Assembly (NCBI GenBank): GCA_041674745.1
Contig: JBAYVD010000005.1
Location: forward strand, 124,001 to 188,000
Reading direction: 5' to 3'
DNA: 64,000 bases
From: UBA2040 sp041674745
Lineage (GTDB): Bacteria > Bacteroidota > Bacteroidia > Flavobacteriales_D > Crocinitomicaceae
The notes beneath the pieces were generated by a model. It saw only the letters and a list, made by a program, of their open reading frames with translations. It made no database searches and was not told the DNA's origin. The number at the start of each line of letters is the position of its first letter. Position 1 is the first letter of the stretch. Below, piece after piece: positions 45,052 through 53,758 of this stretch. The position numbers were made by a program, and so were the translations under genes.

Positions 45052-45741
45052 TTATAATTCAGTTTTTAATGCTTCAATCCAATCTTCAACTTGCACGGCA
45101 TCTTCGATGGACAATTCCCCTGAAGCCGTTCTTCGCAAAGCAACCAATGTAGCGCCACTGCCAAGTTTTTTTCCAAAATCATTGGCAATGGAACGAATAT
45201 AGGTTCCTTTTGAACACGAGATTTCAAAATCAATTTCTGGAAACCGAGCTGAATTTACCGAAAAAGAATGTATTTCAATGGTGTTGGTTTTCAATTCAAC
45301 CTCTTTTCCAGCTCTCGCCAAATCATACGCCCGTTTTCCATCCACTTGCTTGGCGGAAAAAATAGGTGGCATTTGCTGTTGAACGCCTAGAAAGGATTTT
45401 ACCACCTCTAGAATGGCTGCTTCCGTTATATGATCCGTTGGATATTCAGCATCAAAATCTTTTTCCAAATCGTAGCATGGCGTTGTTTTTCCGAGCAAAA
45501 ATGTTCCCGTGTAGGTTTTCATCCCGCCCATGAAACTGTCGATTTTCTTGGTGTCCTTGCCGATACAAATAATCAACAAACCGGTCGCCAAGGGATCCAA
45601 CGTTCCCGCATGACCCACTTTGATGTTTTTCACCCCCAACTTCTGTTTTAAATTCCACCGCATTTTATTGACCACGTCAAACGAAGTCCATTTGTACGGT
45701 TTATCAATTAATACAGTCGTTCCTGCTTGGTAGTCAATCAT
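45052..45741 (-). CDS. truB: tRNA pseudouridine(55) synthase
   Basis: 229 residues from the ATG at 45741, which overlaps the uppP stop (ATGA); the longer ORF from 45798 extends into uppP. It isomerises U55 in the tRNA T loop. The catalytic Asp is in GHAGTLDPLATGLL, preceded by the VLIDKPYKWTSFDVVNKM N-terminal motif. The PUA-like C-terminus is short, as in many Bacteroidota. Gene order ftsX-DUF3098-uppP-truB is common in this phylum; here it leads straight into dltC. Confidence 0.96.
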   Translation of the reverse strand: MIDYQAGTTVLIDKPYKWTSFDVVNKMRWNLKQKLGVKNIKVGHAGTLDPLATGLLIICIGKDTKKIDSFMGGMKTYTGTFLLGKTTPCYDLEKDFDAEYPTDHITEAAILEVVKSFLGVQQQMPPIFSAKQVDGKRAYDLARAGKEVELKTNTIEIHSFSVNSARFPEIDFEISCSKGTYIRSIANDFGKKLGSGATLVALRRTASGELSIEDAVQVEDWIEALKTEL

Positions 45742-46550
45742 GAAAAAGTGAAAAAAGCAATCAACAAAATACCGACAACAATTCGGTACCAACCCCAAAT
45801 TTTGAAGCCGTATTTTTCTATGATTCCGATAAACAATTTGATGGCCAAGGCTGCAACGATAAAAGCGACAACATTTCCAACAAGGAAGAGAAACATATTC
45901 GAGGAGGAATCTGTGATCATTTCATATCCTTTAAGGTCTTCACCTTTGTAGGTCCAATCTTTCAAAAAGAGCGAATACATTGTGACAGCCAACATGGTTG
46001 GGACAGCCAAAAAGAAACTAAACTCGGCCGCCATTTTACGAGTCAATCCTTGTTGCATGCCACCAATGATAGAAGCCGCAGAGCGACTCGTCCCAGGCAT
46101 CATAGCCAAACATTGCCAAAAACCTATCGTTACTGCTTTGCGAATCGTTACTTTTTCTTCCGTATCAATCGAGGTGTTTTTAAATAATTTATCAATGAAT
46201 AACAAAACAATTCCTCCTATTACCAAGGCGATAGCAATGGGCAATGGCTTTTCCAAAACGGCTTCTATTTTATCATCAAACAATTTACCGAGAATCAAAG
46301 CTGGAACAACCGCAAACGCCAATTTGTAATAGAATTTTAAATTCTTGAAATCGAAAAACTTCTTCCAATACAATGCTACAACCGAAAGAATGGCGCCAAA
46401 CTGAATGGAAACTTGAAACATTTTCACGAATTCGTCCCCTTCTGTACCGTAAAAGGAGCTAATGAAAATCATGTGGGCCGTAGAAGAAACAGGCAAAAAC
46501 TCCGTCAATCCTTCAACGATTGCGAGCACCAAAGCTTGAATTAAATCCAT
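45738..46550 (-). CDS. uppP: Undecaprenyl-diphosphatase
   Basis: 270 residues, seven or eight membrane spans, BacA/UppP family. The active-site motifs EGLTEFLPVSSTAHMI near the N-terminus and PGTSRSAASI in the middle are intact. It dephosphorylates undecaprenyl diphosphate so the lipid carrier can be reused for peptidoglycan and surface glycans. The end overlaps truB; the start lies 5 nt after the DUF3098 stop. Linkage to the dlt genes may reflect a shared polyprenyl-linked polymer, which is inference. Confidence 0.96.
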   Translation of the reverse strand: MDLIQALVLAIVEGLTEFLPVSSTAHMIFISSFYGTEGDEFVKMFQVSIQFGAILSVVALYWKKFFDFKNLKFYYKLAFAVVPALILGKLFDDKIEAVLEKPLPIAIALVIGGIVLLFIDKLFKNTSIDTEEKVTIRKAVTIGFWQCLAMMPGTSRSAASIIGGMQQGLTRKMAAEFSFFLAVPTMLAVTMYSLFLKDWTYKGEDLKGYEMITDSSSNMFLFLVGNVVAFIVAALAIKLFIGIIEKYGFKIWGWYRIVVGILLIAFFTFS

Positions 46551-46555
46551 GAATC

Positions 46556-46804
46556 TTATTCTTGGTCTACTTGTTTGCTTTTACGCATAATAGCGTAAAT
46601 TATAATCACATAACCGGCAACAATTAAAAAGGGTGCCACTGTGATTCGCGTAGTACTGAACAAGGCACTTGCATCAAATTTGTTGGGATCTTCAGACCCA
46701 CCACCTATCATCAAAATAAAACCTATTACATTGACTGCTAATCCTATCAATAGTAAACGATAATTTTCGGGCCGGAAGGCAAATTGCGGTTTGTTTTTTT
46801 CCAT
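46556..46804 (-). CDS. DUF3098 family small membrane protein
   Basis: 82 residues, two membrane segments: FAFRPENYRLLLIGLAVNV near the N-terminus, then IGFILMIGGGSEDP, FSTTRITVAPFLIVAGYV. This is the DUF3098 family found almost only in Bacteroidota between ftsX and uppP. Function unknown; its location suggests a link to cell division or envelope synthesis. Confidence 0.9.
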   Translation of the reverse strand: MEKNKPQFAFRPENYRLLLIGLAVNVIGFILMIGGGSEDPNKFDASALFSTTRITVAPFLIVAGYVIIIYAIMRKSKQVDQE

Positions 46805-46814
46805 AATTGCAATA

Positions 46815-47705
46815 TTAGTACAAATCGTCCAATTTCATGCGCAAATATTTGTTAAGCGCAAAGTACGTAGAGACAAATGTAATGATTACACCAATTACGA
46901 GCAAACTGCCGAAGATAAAGGCGAAGGTATACGGGTCGAAACTGATTTCAATGGTTTCAAGAAAATTATTGAAGGCATAAAATAAGGTGACCATGAGCGC
47001 CATGCCAAGTATAGCAGAAACTATTCCTTGTAAAATAGACTGATACAAAAACGGTTTGCGAATGAAAGAACTGGTCGCCCCGACCAATTGCATCGTTTTA
47101 ATGGTAAACCGCTTGGAGTAAAGAGCCAATCGAATCGTGTTATTGATCATCGCCACAGCCACAATTATCAGCAAAAGGGCTACGACCAAAAAGAGAAAGA
47201 CAAATTGCTTGAAACCCAAATTCACCGATTGTACACTAGACTTGTCATAATTCACCTCATCAATTTCATTCGGGAATTCTGTCATGATTCGATTCACAAT
47301 GTGGTTCATTCCTTCCAAATTGGCATACGCTTCTTTTGGACGAAAAGAAATTGTTGGCGGCAGGGGGTTCTCACCTTCAAAAATGGATAATATTTCTTCA
47401 GAATTTTGTTCGTCTGATGAAAACGCTTCAATGGCCCGTTCAGGGGAAACAAAGGAAACTTCCTTCAATTCATCCCAAGATTTCATTTTCTGCTCAATCA
47501 ATTTGATATCCGCTTCCGAATTTTCCGGCATAAAAAACAAATCACCTTGTAGACTTTCTTTGGCTTGACGTTGCACATTGTCCAGACCAAATACGCCGCC
47601 TAAAACCAAACCGATCATAAACAAAACGAGCGAAATGCCCACAACAGTGGAAACGTAGCTCGTTCGCACACCACGACGGTTGTATTTGTCAATTAGTTTA
47701 CTCAT
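46815..47705 (-). CDS. ftsX: Cell division protein FtsX-like ABC permease
   Basis: 296 residues with four membrane spans and a large extracytoplasmic domain after the first span (about 50-165). It begins RRGVRTSYVSTVVGISLVLFMIGLVLG and ends NKYLRMKLDDLY, typical of FtsX, which with FtsE couples ATP hydrolysis to peptidoglycan hydrolase activation at the septum. ftsE is not in the window. First gene of the nine-gene minus-strand run; a degenerate -7 box TACTTTCG lies at 47712-47719. Confidence 0.94.
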   Translation of the reverse strand: MSKLIDKYNRRGVRTSYVSTVVGISLVLFMIGLVLGGVFGLDNVQRQAKESLQGDLFFMPENSEADIKLIEQKMKSWDELKEVSFVSPERAIEAFSSDEQNSEEILSIFEGENPLPPTISFRPKEAYANLEGMNHIVNRIMTEFPNEIDEVNYDKSSVQSVNLGFKQFVFLFLVVALLLIIVAVAMINNTIRLALYSKRFTIKTMQLVGATSSFIRKPFLYQSILQGIVSAILGMALMVTLFYAFNNFLETIEISFDPYTFAFIFGSLLVIGVIITFVSTYFALNKYLRMKLDDLY

Positions 47706-47815
47706 ACACTACGAAAGTAGAGCTTTTGAACTCTTTGTTCCACCGCTGCACAAAAAGGTTTCAAACAAAGTTATTCACGGAAATTAGAAGTCACCTCATC
47801 AATTCAATCCACAAA

Positions 47816-47847
47816 AAAAAGGGTCAGCCAATCGGCCAACCCTTTTT
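47816..47847 (-). terminator. Rho-independent terminator after the serine protease gene
   Basis: AAAAAGGGT, internal loop, GCC-AATC-GGC, then ACCCTTTTT. On the minus strand it sits 19 nt past the protease stop at 47866 and ends in a U-run. Confidence 0.8.
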
Positions 47848-47865
47848 CTATAAAATCGGTTACCA

Positions 47866-49560
47866 TTACATTTTCGTAATTTTTCGTGTAATCTGTCCGG
47901 CAGCGGATTCCACCACTACTTGGTACATTCCATTCGTCAAACCTGAAATATTCAATTCATTTACGGAACTATTTAAATTGTTTCGTTCCATCAATAATTT
48001 TCCAGATAAATCGTAAATGCGCACGGTTGCTTCGGAACTCAACGCCGACAAATCGATCATAATCACATCAGACGCAGGATTTGGATAAATTTTGATGCCT
48101 TCTAATACGTGTTTCTCTTCCAAACTCACACTTCCATTGCAAGGATCCCAAGAACCATCCAATACCAAAACCCCCGTATTCGTTGGATCCAAATAAGTTT
48201 TCAATTGTTCATTTGCAGGCGTTCCATTGGAAGTCCAGTGGTAAGACATTTTCCCATAAGAATCAGGTGAGTTTGGCGACGTGCAAAATGAACTTCCACC
48301 TGTCAAGGTTCCAACAATTCTTGAATTCCCACCATTGAAAGTAAATATTGGCGAACCCGAGGATCCTCCTTCCGTCACGCCATGACCATTGGTCGTTGCA
48401 TCCCATTTTACTCTCCAGTGTGTTCCTGAAATACCCCATCCAGTCGTTGTCAGCGTCGTTGAATACGTCGAGATTTTCTTGATATCACCTGCCGGATGAT
48501 GAATGCTTACACCCCCAGTTGATGCGGTTGTCGTTGCATCCCAGCCGTTCCAAAATGCTTTGTAATTTGGACCTTTAATTTTAGCAATGGTCGTCGCTTC
48601 AGTTGCCAACGTTCCCATCTGTACCAAAAGAAAATCAGATCCTGAGTTTCCACCTCCGTCATTGGAATCGGCTAATTTTACACAACCCGTTACGGAATGA
48701 CTAGCCAAAGATCCTACTGAAGTTGGATTAGTACAACCTGAAGCTTCGTATCCAAAGTAGAATTTAAATTGATTAAAATTAGCTGCTGAAGAATTCACTC
48801 CACAATGCAAAGCGGTAAGCACAAGTGGTTTGCAGTCGCCTGCTTTATTGTTTACTACTGAACCCGAGCACCAACCAGCACCAGCCGGTTCAACAACGTA
48901 TACTCTCACAACACCTCTTTGTTCCTCCAAATATTCGTTTCCTTCTGGAGAACAATTTGCATTGACTTCACAAGGATCTGATTCGTTAATTTTTTCAATC
49001 GATGAATTGTACATTCCACGGTAGGCGAAATGGATGGTATTGATATAAATTTCAGAAGGTGTTGTTCCTTTTGGCTCTACCAATTGTAAAATCATATTAC
49101 TACCCGCACACAAATCCATATTTTGACGACCATGCTCCAAAACTTCACTGGCATCAAACGTAGTGTGTAATTTTTTTCCTTCTTTGGAAAAAGCATCAAA
49201 CGTGGTATTACCGTGTACAACAAATCGTTCAAACAAAAAGCTCAAACCAGCCGCTCCAGGATAGGCTACTTCCAACTGCCAAACGCGATCACCATTGAGT
49301 TGGGTAAACCAAGCACCAGAATTTTCTGTAGTTATGTTCACTTGTGTAGCTACCGCAAAACGGTACAAGTAATGATTCGCATCGTTGATAGCATCTTCTT
49401 CATGGATTGCCTTCAAATTGGGTGTTTGCAAACTCAAAACGGGTGTATTGACATGCGATACATACCCATCTTTGGGAGCGCTAAAAGTAGCCGCGAAACT
49501 GCTTGTTGTAATAGCACTAAAGGATAAAAACAATGCTATTTTAAATATTCCTCTTTTCAT
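47866..49560 (-). CDS. T9SS-secreted trypsin-like serine endopeptidase
   Basis: 564 residues. Signal peptide (IALFLSFSAITTSSFA), propeptide of about 180 residues, then a chymotrypsin-fold catalytic domain. The triad is His252 in VLTALHCGV, Asp309 in GSDFLLVQMG and Ser401 in EGGSSGSPIF. Many paired Cys residues are expected. It resembles the lysyl endopeptidase group. The last about 75 residues (IKIYPNPASDVIMIDLS, then IYDLSGKLL and ISGLTNGMYQVVVES) are a type-A T9SS sorting domain. A secreted or cell-surface protease. Confidence 0.93.
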   Translation of the reverse strand: MKRGIFKIALFLSFSAITTSSFAATFSAPKDGYVSHVNTPVLSLQTPNLKAIHEEDAINDANHYLYRFAVATQVNITTENSGAWFTQLNGDRVWQLEVAYPGAAGLSFLFERFVVHGNTTFDAFSKEGKKLHTTFDASEVLEHGRQNMDLCAGSNMILQLVEPKGTTPSEIYINTIHFAYRGMYNSSIEKINESDPCEVNANCSPEGNEYLEEQRGVVRVYVVEPAGAGWCSGSVVNNKAGDCKPLVLTALHCGVNSSAANFNQFKFYFGYEASGCTNPTSVGSLASHSVTGCVKLADSNDGGGNSGSDFLLVQMGTLATEATTIAKIKGPNYKAFWNGWDATTTASTGGVSIHHPAGDIKKISTYSTTLTTTGWGISGTHWRVKWDATTNGHGVTEGGSSGSPIFTFNGGNSRIVGTLTGGSSFCTSPNSPDSYGKMSYHWTSNGTPANEQLKTYLDPTNTGVLVLDGSWDPCNGSVSLEEKHVLEGIKIYPNPASDVIMIDLSALSSEATVRIYDLSGKLLMERNNLNSSVNELNISGLTNGMYQVVVESAAGQITRKITKM

Positions 49561-49776
49561 TTTTTTGATTTTATAAGCTTGCCGAAATTATTAAATTTAT
49601 CGTAACGAACAAAATAAAGGTGTATACGATACTCGTATTCCTAACTATAGGTTGACAATTTACCTATCTTTCCACTTTACAACCCTCCGAAATCGTGAAA
49701 AGGAAAATAAATCTTCCTTGTTTTATCTTCTAAGTATTGCCATTTCATGTATTTGCCAATTTCAATTTACAAAAAA

Positions 49777-49812
49777 AACCGCAAATCCTTCGCGTAAGAA
49801 AGATTTGCGGTT
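49777..49812 (-). terminator. Rho-independent terminator after the transglutaminase gene
   Basis: aaccgcaaatc (49777-49787) pairs perfectly with gatttgcggtt (49802-49812); on the minus strand it is followed by a U-run and ends 43 nt past the stop at 49855. The remaining bases between 49561 and 49776 show no gene. Confidence 0.85.
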
Positions 49813-49854
49813 CAAAAAATTACTTCTATTAATTTATCGCAAGACCCGGGAAGG

Positions 49855-52800
49855 CTATTTGAATCCGATAAATTCGTCTTTTGATTCAATAATACTTTTC
49901 ACAAATGCTTTAAATTCAGCGTAATTTTCAGGGCTAATATTTTCCGTACTCGGTTTCGCTATAACTTCTATACGCAGATGTTTGGGTCCAACTTTCTTGT
50001 ATGTTCTTACATAGCTGTGTCCTTTGTACGTCAAATTCTTGTTAGCTGGTATTTCAAAGAATTCTCCTGGTTCGTCCAAAAATACGTCGTAGTTGACTTT
50101 GTAAATATCTGTTTCCTCGTATTGCTGGTACTCAATCATGTGTTTTCTTTCTGTTTCGGAAATAATACCACCAGTGTACTCAAAATTAACATAGGGGATT
50201 TTCAATATTTTGAAATTTCCAATTTTGTTCAATTTTTCGTTCAACGATAATTGGGTTTCATAGCTCAATTCTTTGGCTTCTTTCCCCGTAACCAACGTAA
50301 ATACGGTATCCAATTTCACACCGCTATTGATTCTCTTTTGGTAATATTCACTGATGGTTTTTTTGTACGTTTCATACGTTGGCGAGTCAAAAACGTCAGC
50401 CCAGTAGCTTCTATTTTCACCTTCCAAAGTCGTTTTCAATTTGAAAGTCTGATTTTCGGTTGTTACGTGCATTTCAACCTGATTAGTCAAGGTATTCATC
50501 ATCCGAGTAGGGTTTTCCAAGGTTCTCAATTCTGAAGGTTCACCCGCAGAATTGGAGTTTTTAGGAATCACCAAAATAGAAGAATTTCTCACTCCGTTTG
50601 GCAAAGCTTTGAACGGCAAGTTTTTATCCGTTAATTCCAAGAATTGCTCTTTTCCATTCAACATCACCCGAACAATGCAATGATTGAAATCCTGACTTGG
50701 CAGCAAAATCGATTTTTTTCCATTGTCGGACGTTAAACACAAAACCAAATCCGCATCCAATCCCGCCAATCGGGCGAAAGTCACAAACACCGTCGAAAAA
50801 TCTTTGCAGTCACCTAATTTGGTCAACAAGGTTTTGCTCGGTTTTTGAGGAATGTATCCACTTTGTCTGAAGTTCACGGATGAATAGTTGAAGTTTTTCA
50901 TCATGTAGTAGTAAATACGTTTCGCTCTTTCTTCTTCAGAAAGTCCAGTAACATTTTCTTCCGGGAAAATTACTTTGAATTCTTTTTTCACCTCGTTGTC
51001 AATGATCATTTGCGAACGAACCAAATCCGAATACCAATTGGCAATTTCATTCCAGTTCTTTATCGTGCTGATATGCAATACACTTGCGAAATCGACCAAT
51101 TCAGGCATGTATTCTTCACTATGCGCACAACCAGGATGATCTTTCAATTGCCATGTATAAATTTTATTTCCGTCCTGCTCCTTCGTCGAAAAGTCCAAAC
51201 CTTCTTTGGTGACCAAATAGGATAATGGTTTATCCTGTGGTGCAATCAAAACATATTTTTTGCTCACCACTGGATGAAATCCATCAAAGGTGAAATAATC
51301 TACAAAATCCTTGTAAAAACGTCCAAAACTGGTGAATCCTTTTTGGTAGTCGATCAAAACCACATCGCCAATACTCAACCCGGTAAAGACAAAGCTAGAA
51401 CCGTTAGCGTCTGCCGGATTAATGCTACCTTCTTTTTTTACGATTTCCGATTTGATGATGGTGTAATTTCCGTACAAATTCAAGTTGTATTCTTTGAATC
51501 GTTCCACGCCTTTGTCAGAGGTTATTTCATACGCAGTAGTGTATCGACCGCGACCTCCTGCTTCTGAATACAATTCCAAAATGGCATCATTTTTCAAAAC
51601 GTTGAAACCATAATTGTTCGGGATATTCTTGTTTTTTGTTTGGGCAATGTATGCGTAAATGTCTTTTTCAACAAACTCCTCAATCAAGTCTTTTTTGTTG
51701 GTAATGTCTTCCATTTTGCGACGCAAATCTGCATTACCACTGTTGTAAATTAAAGATTCACCGTAGCATTTCAACGCCTCATCTTTCCGGTCCAATTGCA
51801 ACAAGGCATCGCCTTTTAATTCCATAGTAATAAAAGAATACGGGTAGATTTGCAACATTCTTTCCAAATGTGGCAAAGATTCCTTGTAGCGCTCATGCTT
51901 TTGCAAGTAATATACCAAATCACGAGAAGTCAAGAAATCGTTGTCCATGTTTTTGGCATTTTCCATCAAAAACGCGTAGGCTTTGGGCATTTTATTGATA
52001 TCATCATAATAGTTTGACAATTGACTGCGCACATCGTAATCGAAGAATTTTTTATTCATCCCTTCTAAAATTTTCACGTGTGTTTTCGTGTCATTGAAAA
52101 TAGAGGAATAGATTGGCGTATAGGCCTTCAATAAATTCACGCTTTCCATGGAGTTCGCCACTTGGATTAATTTGTCCAAATAAACACGCGTCTGACGTTT
52201 GTCTTCTTTTCGTAAACTGGAAACCAACTGAACTGTGTAAGTGATTAAATCATTTTGCACCAAATCGGAATATTTTTTCAGAAAGGCCTCCATGTCTGTC
52301 ATAGACATACGGAACAATTCATCCGTATTTTGAAATTTGTATTCCATCGACAAGTGATAATTTTCATCATCTTTTTGAAGATTCTCTTTTAATTCATTCA
52401 AAGACGTGTAATTCTCTTCCAAATAATAAATTTCAATCATCAGTCTTCTTAAGATTGAACTTTTTGGATTCGCTTCGTATAGTGGCAAAATAACGTCCTT
52501 GGCTTCTTGGTGTTTTTCATTCCGCAAATACGTTTTTGCCAAACAGTACGTGTACAAGAAATTCGTTGGCTCTGTGGTTGCTTTGTGTTCGAAATAAACT
52601 TCGTATTTTGTTTTGATTTCGTGAACGTCCAGTTGCTCAGCAGTGGATGTGTTGTAATCACTGTAATCGGAAGAATACGTCATACCAGTCAAAATATCTC
52701 CATTTCCATCCGTAAAGCGCGCACTGAAATAACTTGAAGAAGATTCGCCTGAAACTTTGATTAACAATCGGTTTTTGCCTTTTGGTAAATTCAACATCAC

Positions 52801-53616
52801 ATTGTACGCATCAATATCCGTATTGGCATTTCGGGCACTTTCAAAAACGACTATATCGTTGATCCAGGCTTTGATTCGATCCGAACTACCCAAACGAAGT
52901 AATACTTTTCGGTCAGTATCATTGTTAACGAAGGTTTGCGCATAATGCACACCACTTCCGTATTCGTTGTGACCCGAAAACAACGTATATGATTCCGTTG
53001 GGTCTACTACGGCAGGTTTGTACCATTGCACTTTCCCATTGCTATTCGCTTCAAAGGGTTTTGTGTTTTTTGGATTGCTTTCTGGATCATAAATAATATC
53101 CAATCCACTTTTGTTCATGTTTTCAAAAACGCCACAAAATTGCCAATCTCGGATAACTGAAATCTCAGCATTGCACTTTTTATACAATGAAAAATTGTTG
53201 TAATTTCTTGCGGTGATTCCTTTCAAATAAGCGATTCCGGAAGAAAGTGTTATATCCGAATACGTATGATTGTAGAAAGCATTTACGTTATCAGATATTT
53301 CCTTGGAAAAACCAGCGGAGATATAATCCGAAAAGATGAATCGTTCGTTCCAAAGCGCATACAAATAGAACGGAAAATCACCTTGTTTCATGAAGTCTGA
53401 ACTAAAATTGGGTGAAGTTGAAAATGCACCGGATTCATTGCGAATAATTTCCCGAGAAATTAAGTTTTCGATGGATTTACTGTCGTTGTAGGCTTTGTCC
53501 ACTTTGGATAAGCCATTGGATCGATCGTTGTTGATGATATCAACCCAATACGATTGACCGTAGGAAAACAGTACGTTTACGAATAAAACGAGTGAAAAAG
53601 TGATTTTTTTTAACAT
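49855..53616 (-). CDS. TPR and transglutaminase-like secreted protein
   Basis: 1253 residues with a signal peptide (MLKKITFSLVLFVNVLFSYGQ). The first 330 residues are of unknown type; a TPR-like solenoid follows (about 350-660, with AKTYLRNEKHQEAKDVILPLYEANPKS and KGDALLQLDRKDEALKCYGE). A DUF3857-like and transglutaminase-core region comes next: Cys937 in GDCKDFSTVFV, His979 in DFNHCIV and Asp997 in ELTDKN form the triad. The C-terminal 250 residues are beta-rich. Bacteroidota proteins of this type are periplasmic or surface-located; whether the domain crosslinks or cleaves is unknown. The promoter box lies at 53651-53658. Confidence 0.82.
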   Translation of the reverse strand: MLKKITFSLVLFVNVLFSYGQSYWVDIINNDRSNGLSKVDKAYNDSKSIENLISREIIRNESGAFSTSPNFSSDFMKQGDFPFYLYALWNERFIFSDYISAGFSKEISDNVNAFYNHTYSDITLSSGIAYLKGITARNYNNFSLYKKCNAEISVIRDWQFCGVFENMNKSGLDIIYDPESNPKNTKPFEANSNGKVQWYKPAVVDPTESYTLFSGHNEYGSGVHYAQTFVNNDTDRKVLLRLGSSDRIKAWINDIVVFESARNANTDIDAYNVMLNLPKGKNRLLIKVSGESSSSYFSARFTDGNGDILTGMTYSSDYSDYNTSTAEQLDVHEIKTKYEVYFEHKATTEPTNFLYTYCLAKTYLRNEKHQEAKDVILPLYEANPKSSILRRLMIEIYYLEENYTSLNELKENLQKDDENYHLSMEYKFQNTDELFRMSMTDMEAFLKKYSDLVQNDLITYTVQLVSSLRKEDKRQTRVYLDKLIQVANSMESVNLLKAYTPIYSSIFNDTKTHVKILEGMNKKFFDYDVRSQLSNYYDDINKMPKAYAFLMENAKNMDNDFLTSRDLVYYLQKHERYKESLPHLERMLQIYPYSFITMELKGDALLQLDRKDEALKCYGESLIYNSGNADLRRKMEDITNKKDLIEEFVEKDIYAYIAQTKNKNIPNNYGFNVLKNDAILELYSEAGGRGRYTTAYEITSDKGVERFKEYNLNLYGNYTIIKSEIVKKEGSINPADANGSSFVFTGLSIGDVVLIDYQKGFTSFGRFYKDFVDYFTFDGFHPVVSKKYVLIAPQDKPLSYLVTKEGLDFSTKEQDGNKIYTWQLKDHPGCAHSEEYMPELVDFASVLHISTIKNWNEIANWYSDLVRSQMIIDNEVKKEFKVIFPEENVTGLSEEERAKRIYYYMMKNFNYSSVNFRQSGYIPQKPSKTLLTKLGDCKDFSTVFVTFARLAGLDADLVLCLTSDNGKKSILLPSQDFNHCIVRVMLNGKEQFLELTDKNLPFKALPNGVRNSSILVIPKNSNSAGEPSELRTLENPTRMMNTLTNQVEMHVTTENQTFKLKTTLEGENRSYWADVFDSPTYETYKKTISEYYQKRINSGVKLDTVFTLVTGKEAKELSYETQLSLNEKLNKIGNFKILKIPYVNFEYTGGIISETERKHMIEYQQYEETDIYKVNYDVFLDEPGEFFEIPANKNLTYKGHSYVRTYKKVGPKHLRIEVIAKPSTENISPENYAEFKAFVKSIIESKDEFIGFK

Positions 53617-53650
53617 GGGTGAGGTTTATTAAATTTGAAAATAGCTGAGC

Positions 53651-53681
53651 CAAAAATAAAGGTAAAATTCATTTTATCAGA
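53651..53681 (-). promoter_or_regulatory. Promoter of the TPR/transglutaminase gene
   Basis: On the minus strand TCTG (53678-53681), 19-nt spacer, then TATTTTTG (53651-53658), close to the Bacteroidota TTTG-N19-TAnnTTTG consensus, 34 nt before the ATG at 53616. Confidence 0.6.
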
Positions 53682-53758
53682 CTTTAAGCCGAGTATTTTT
53701 TAATAAATCAGTGTTTGAAACCAAAAAATCGACTGATTTTCTATTCACGCGCACCGCG

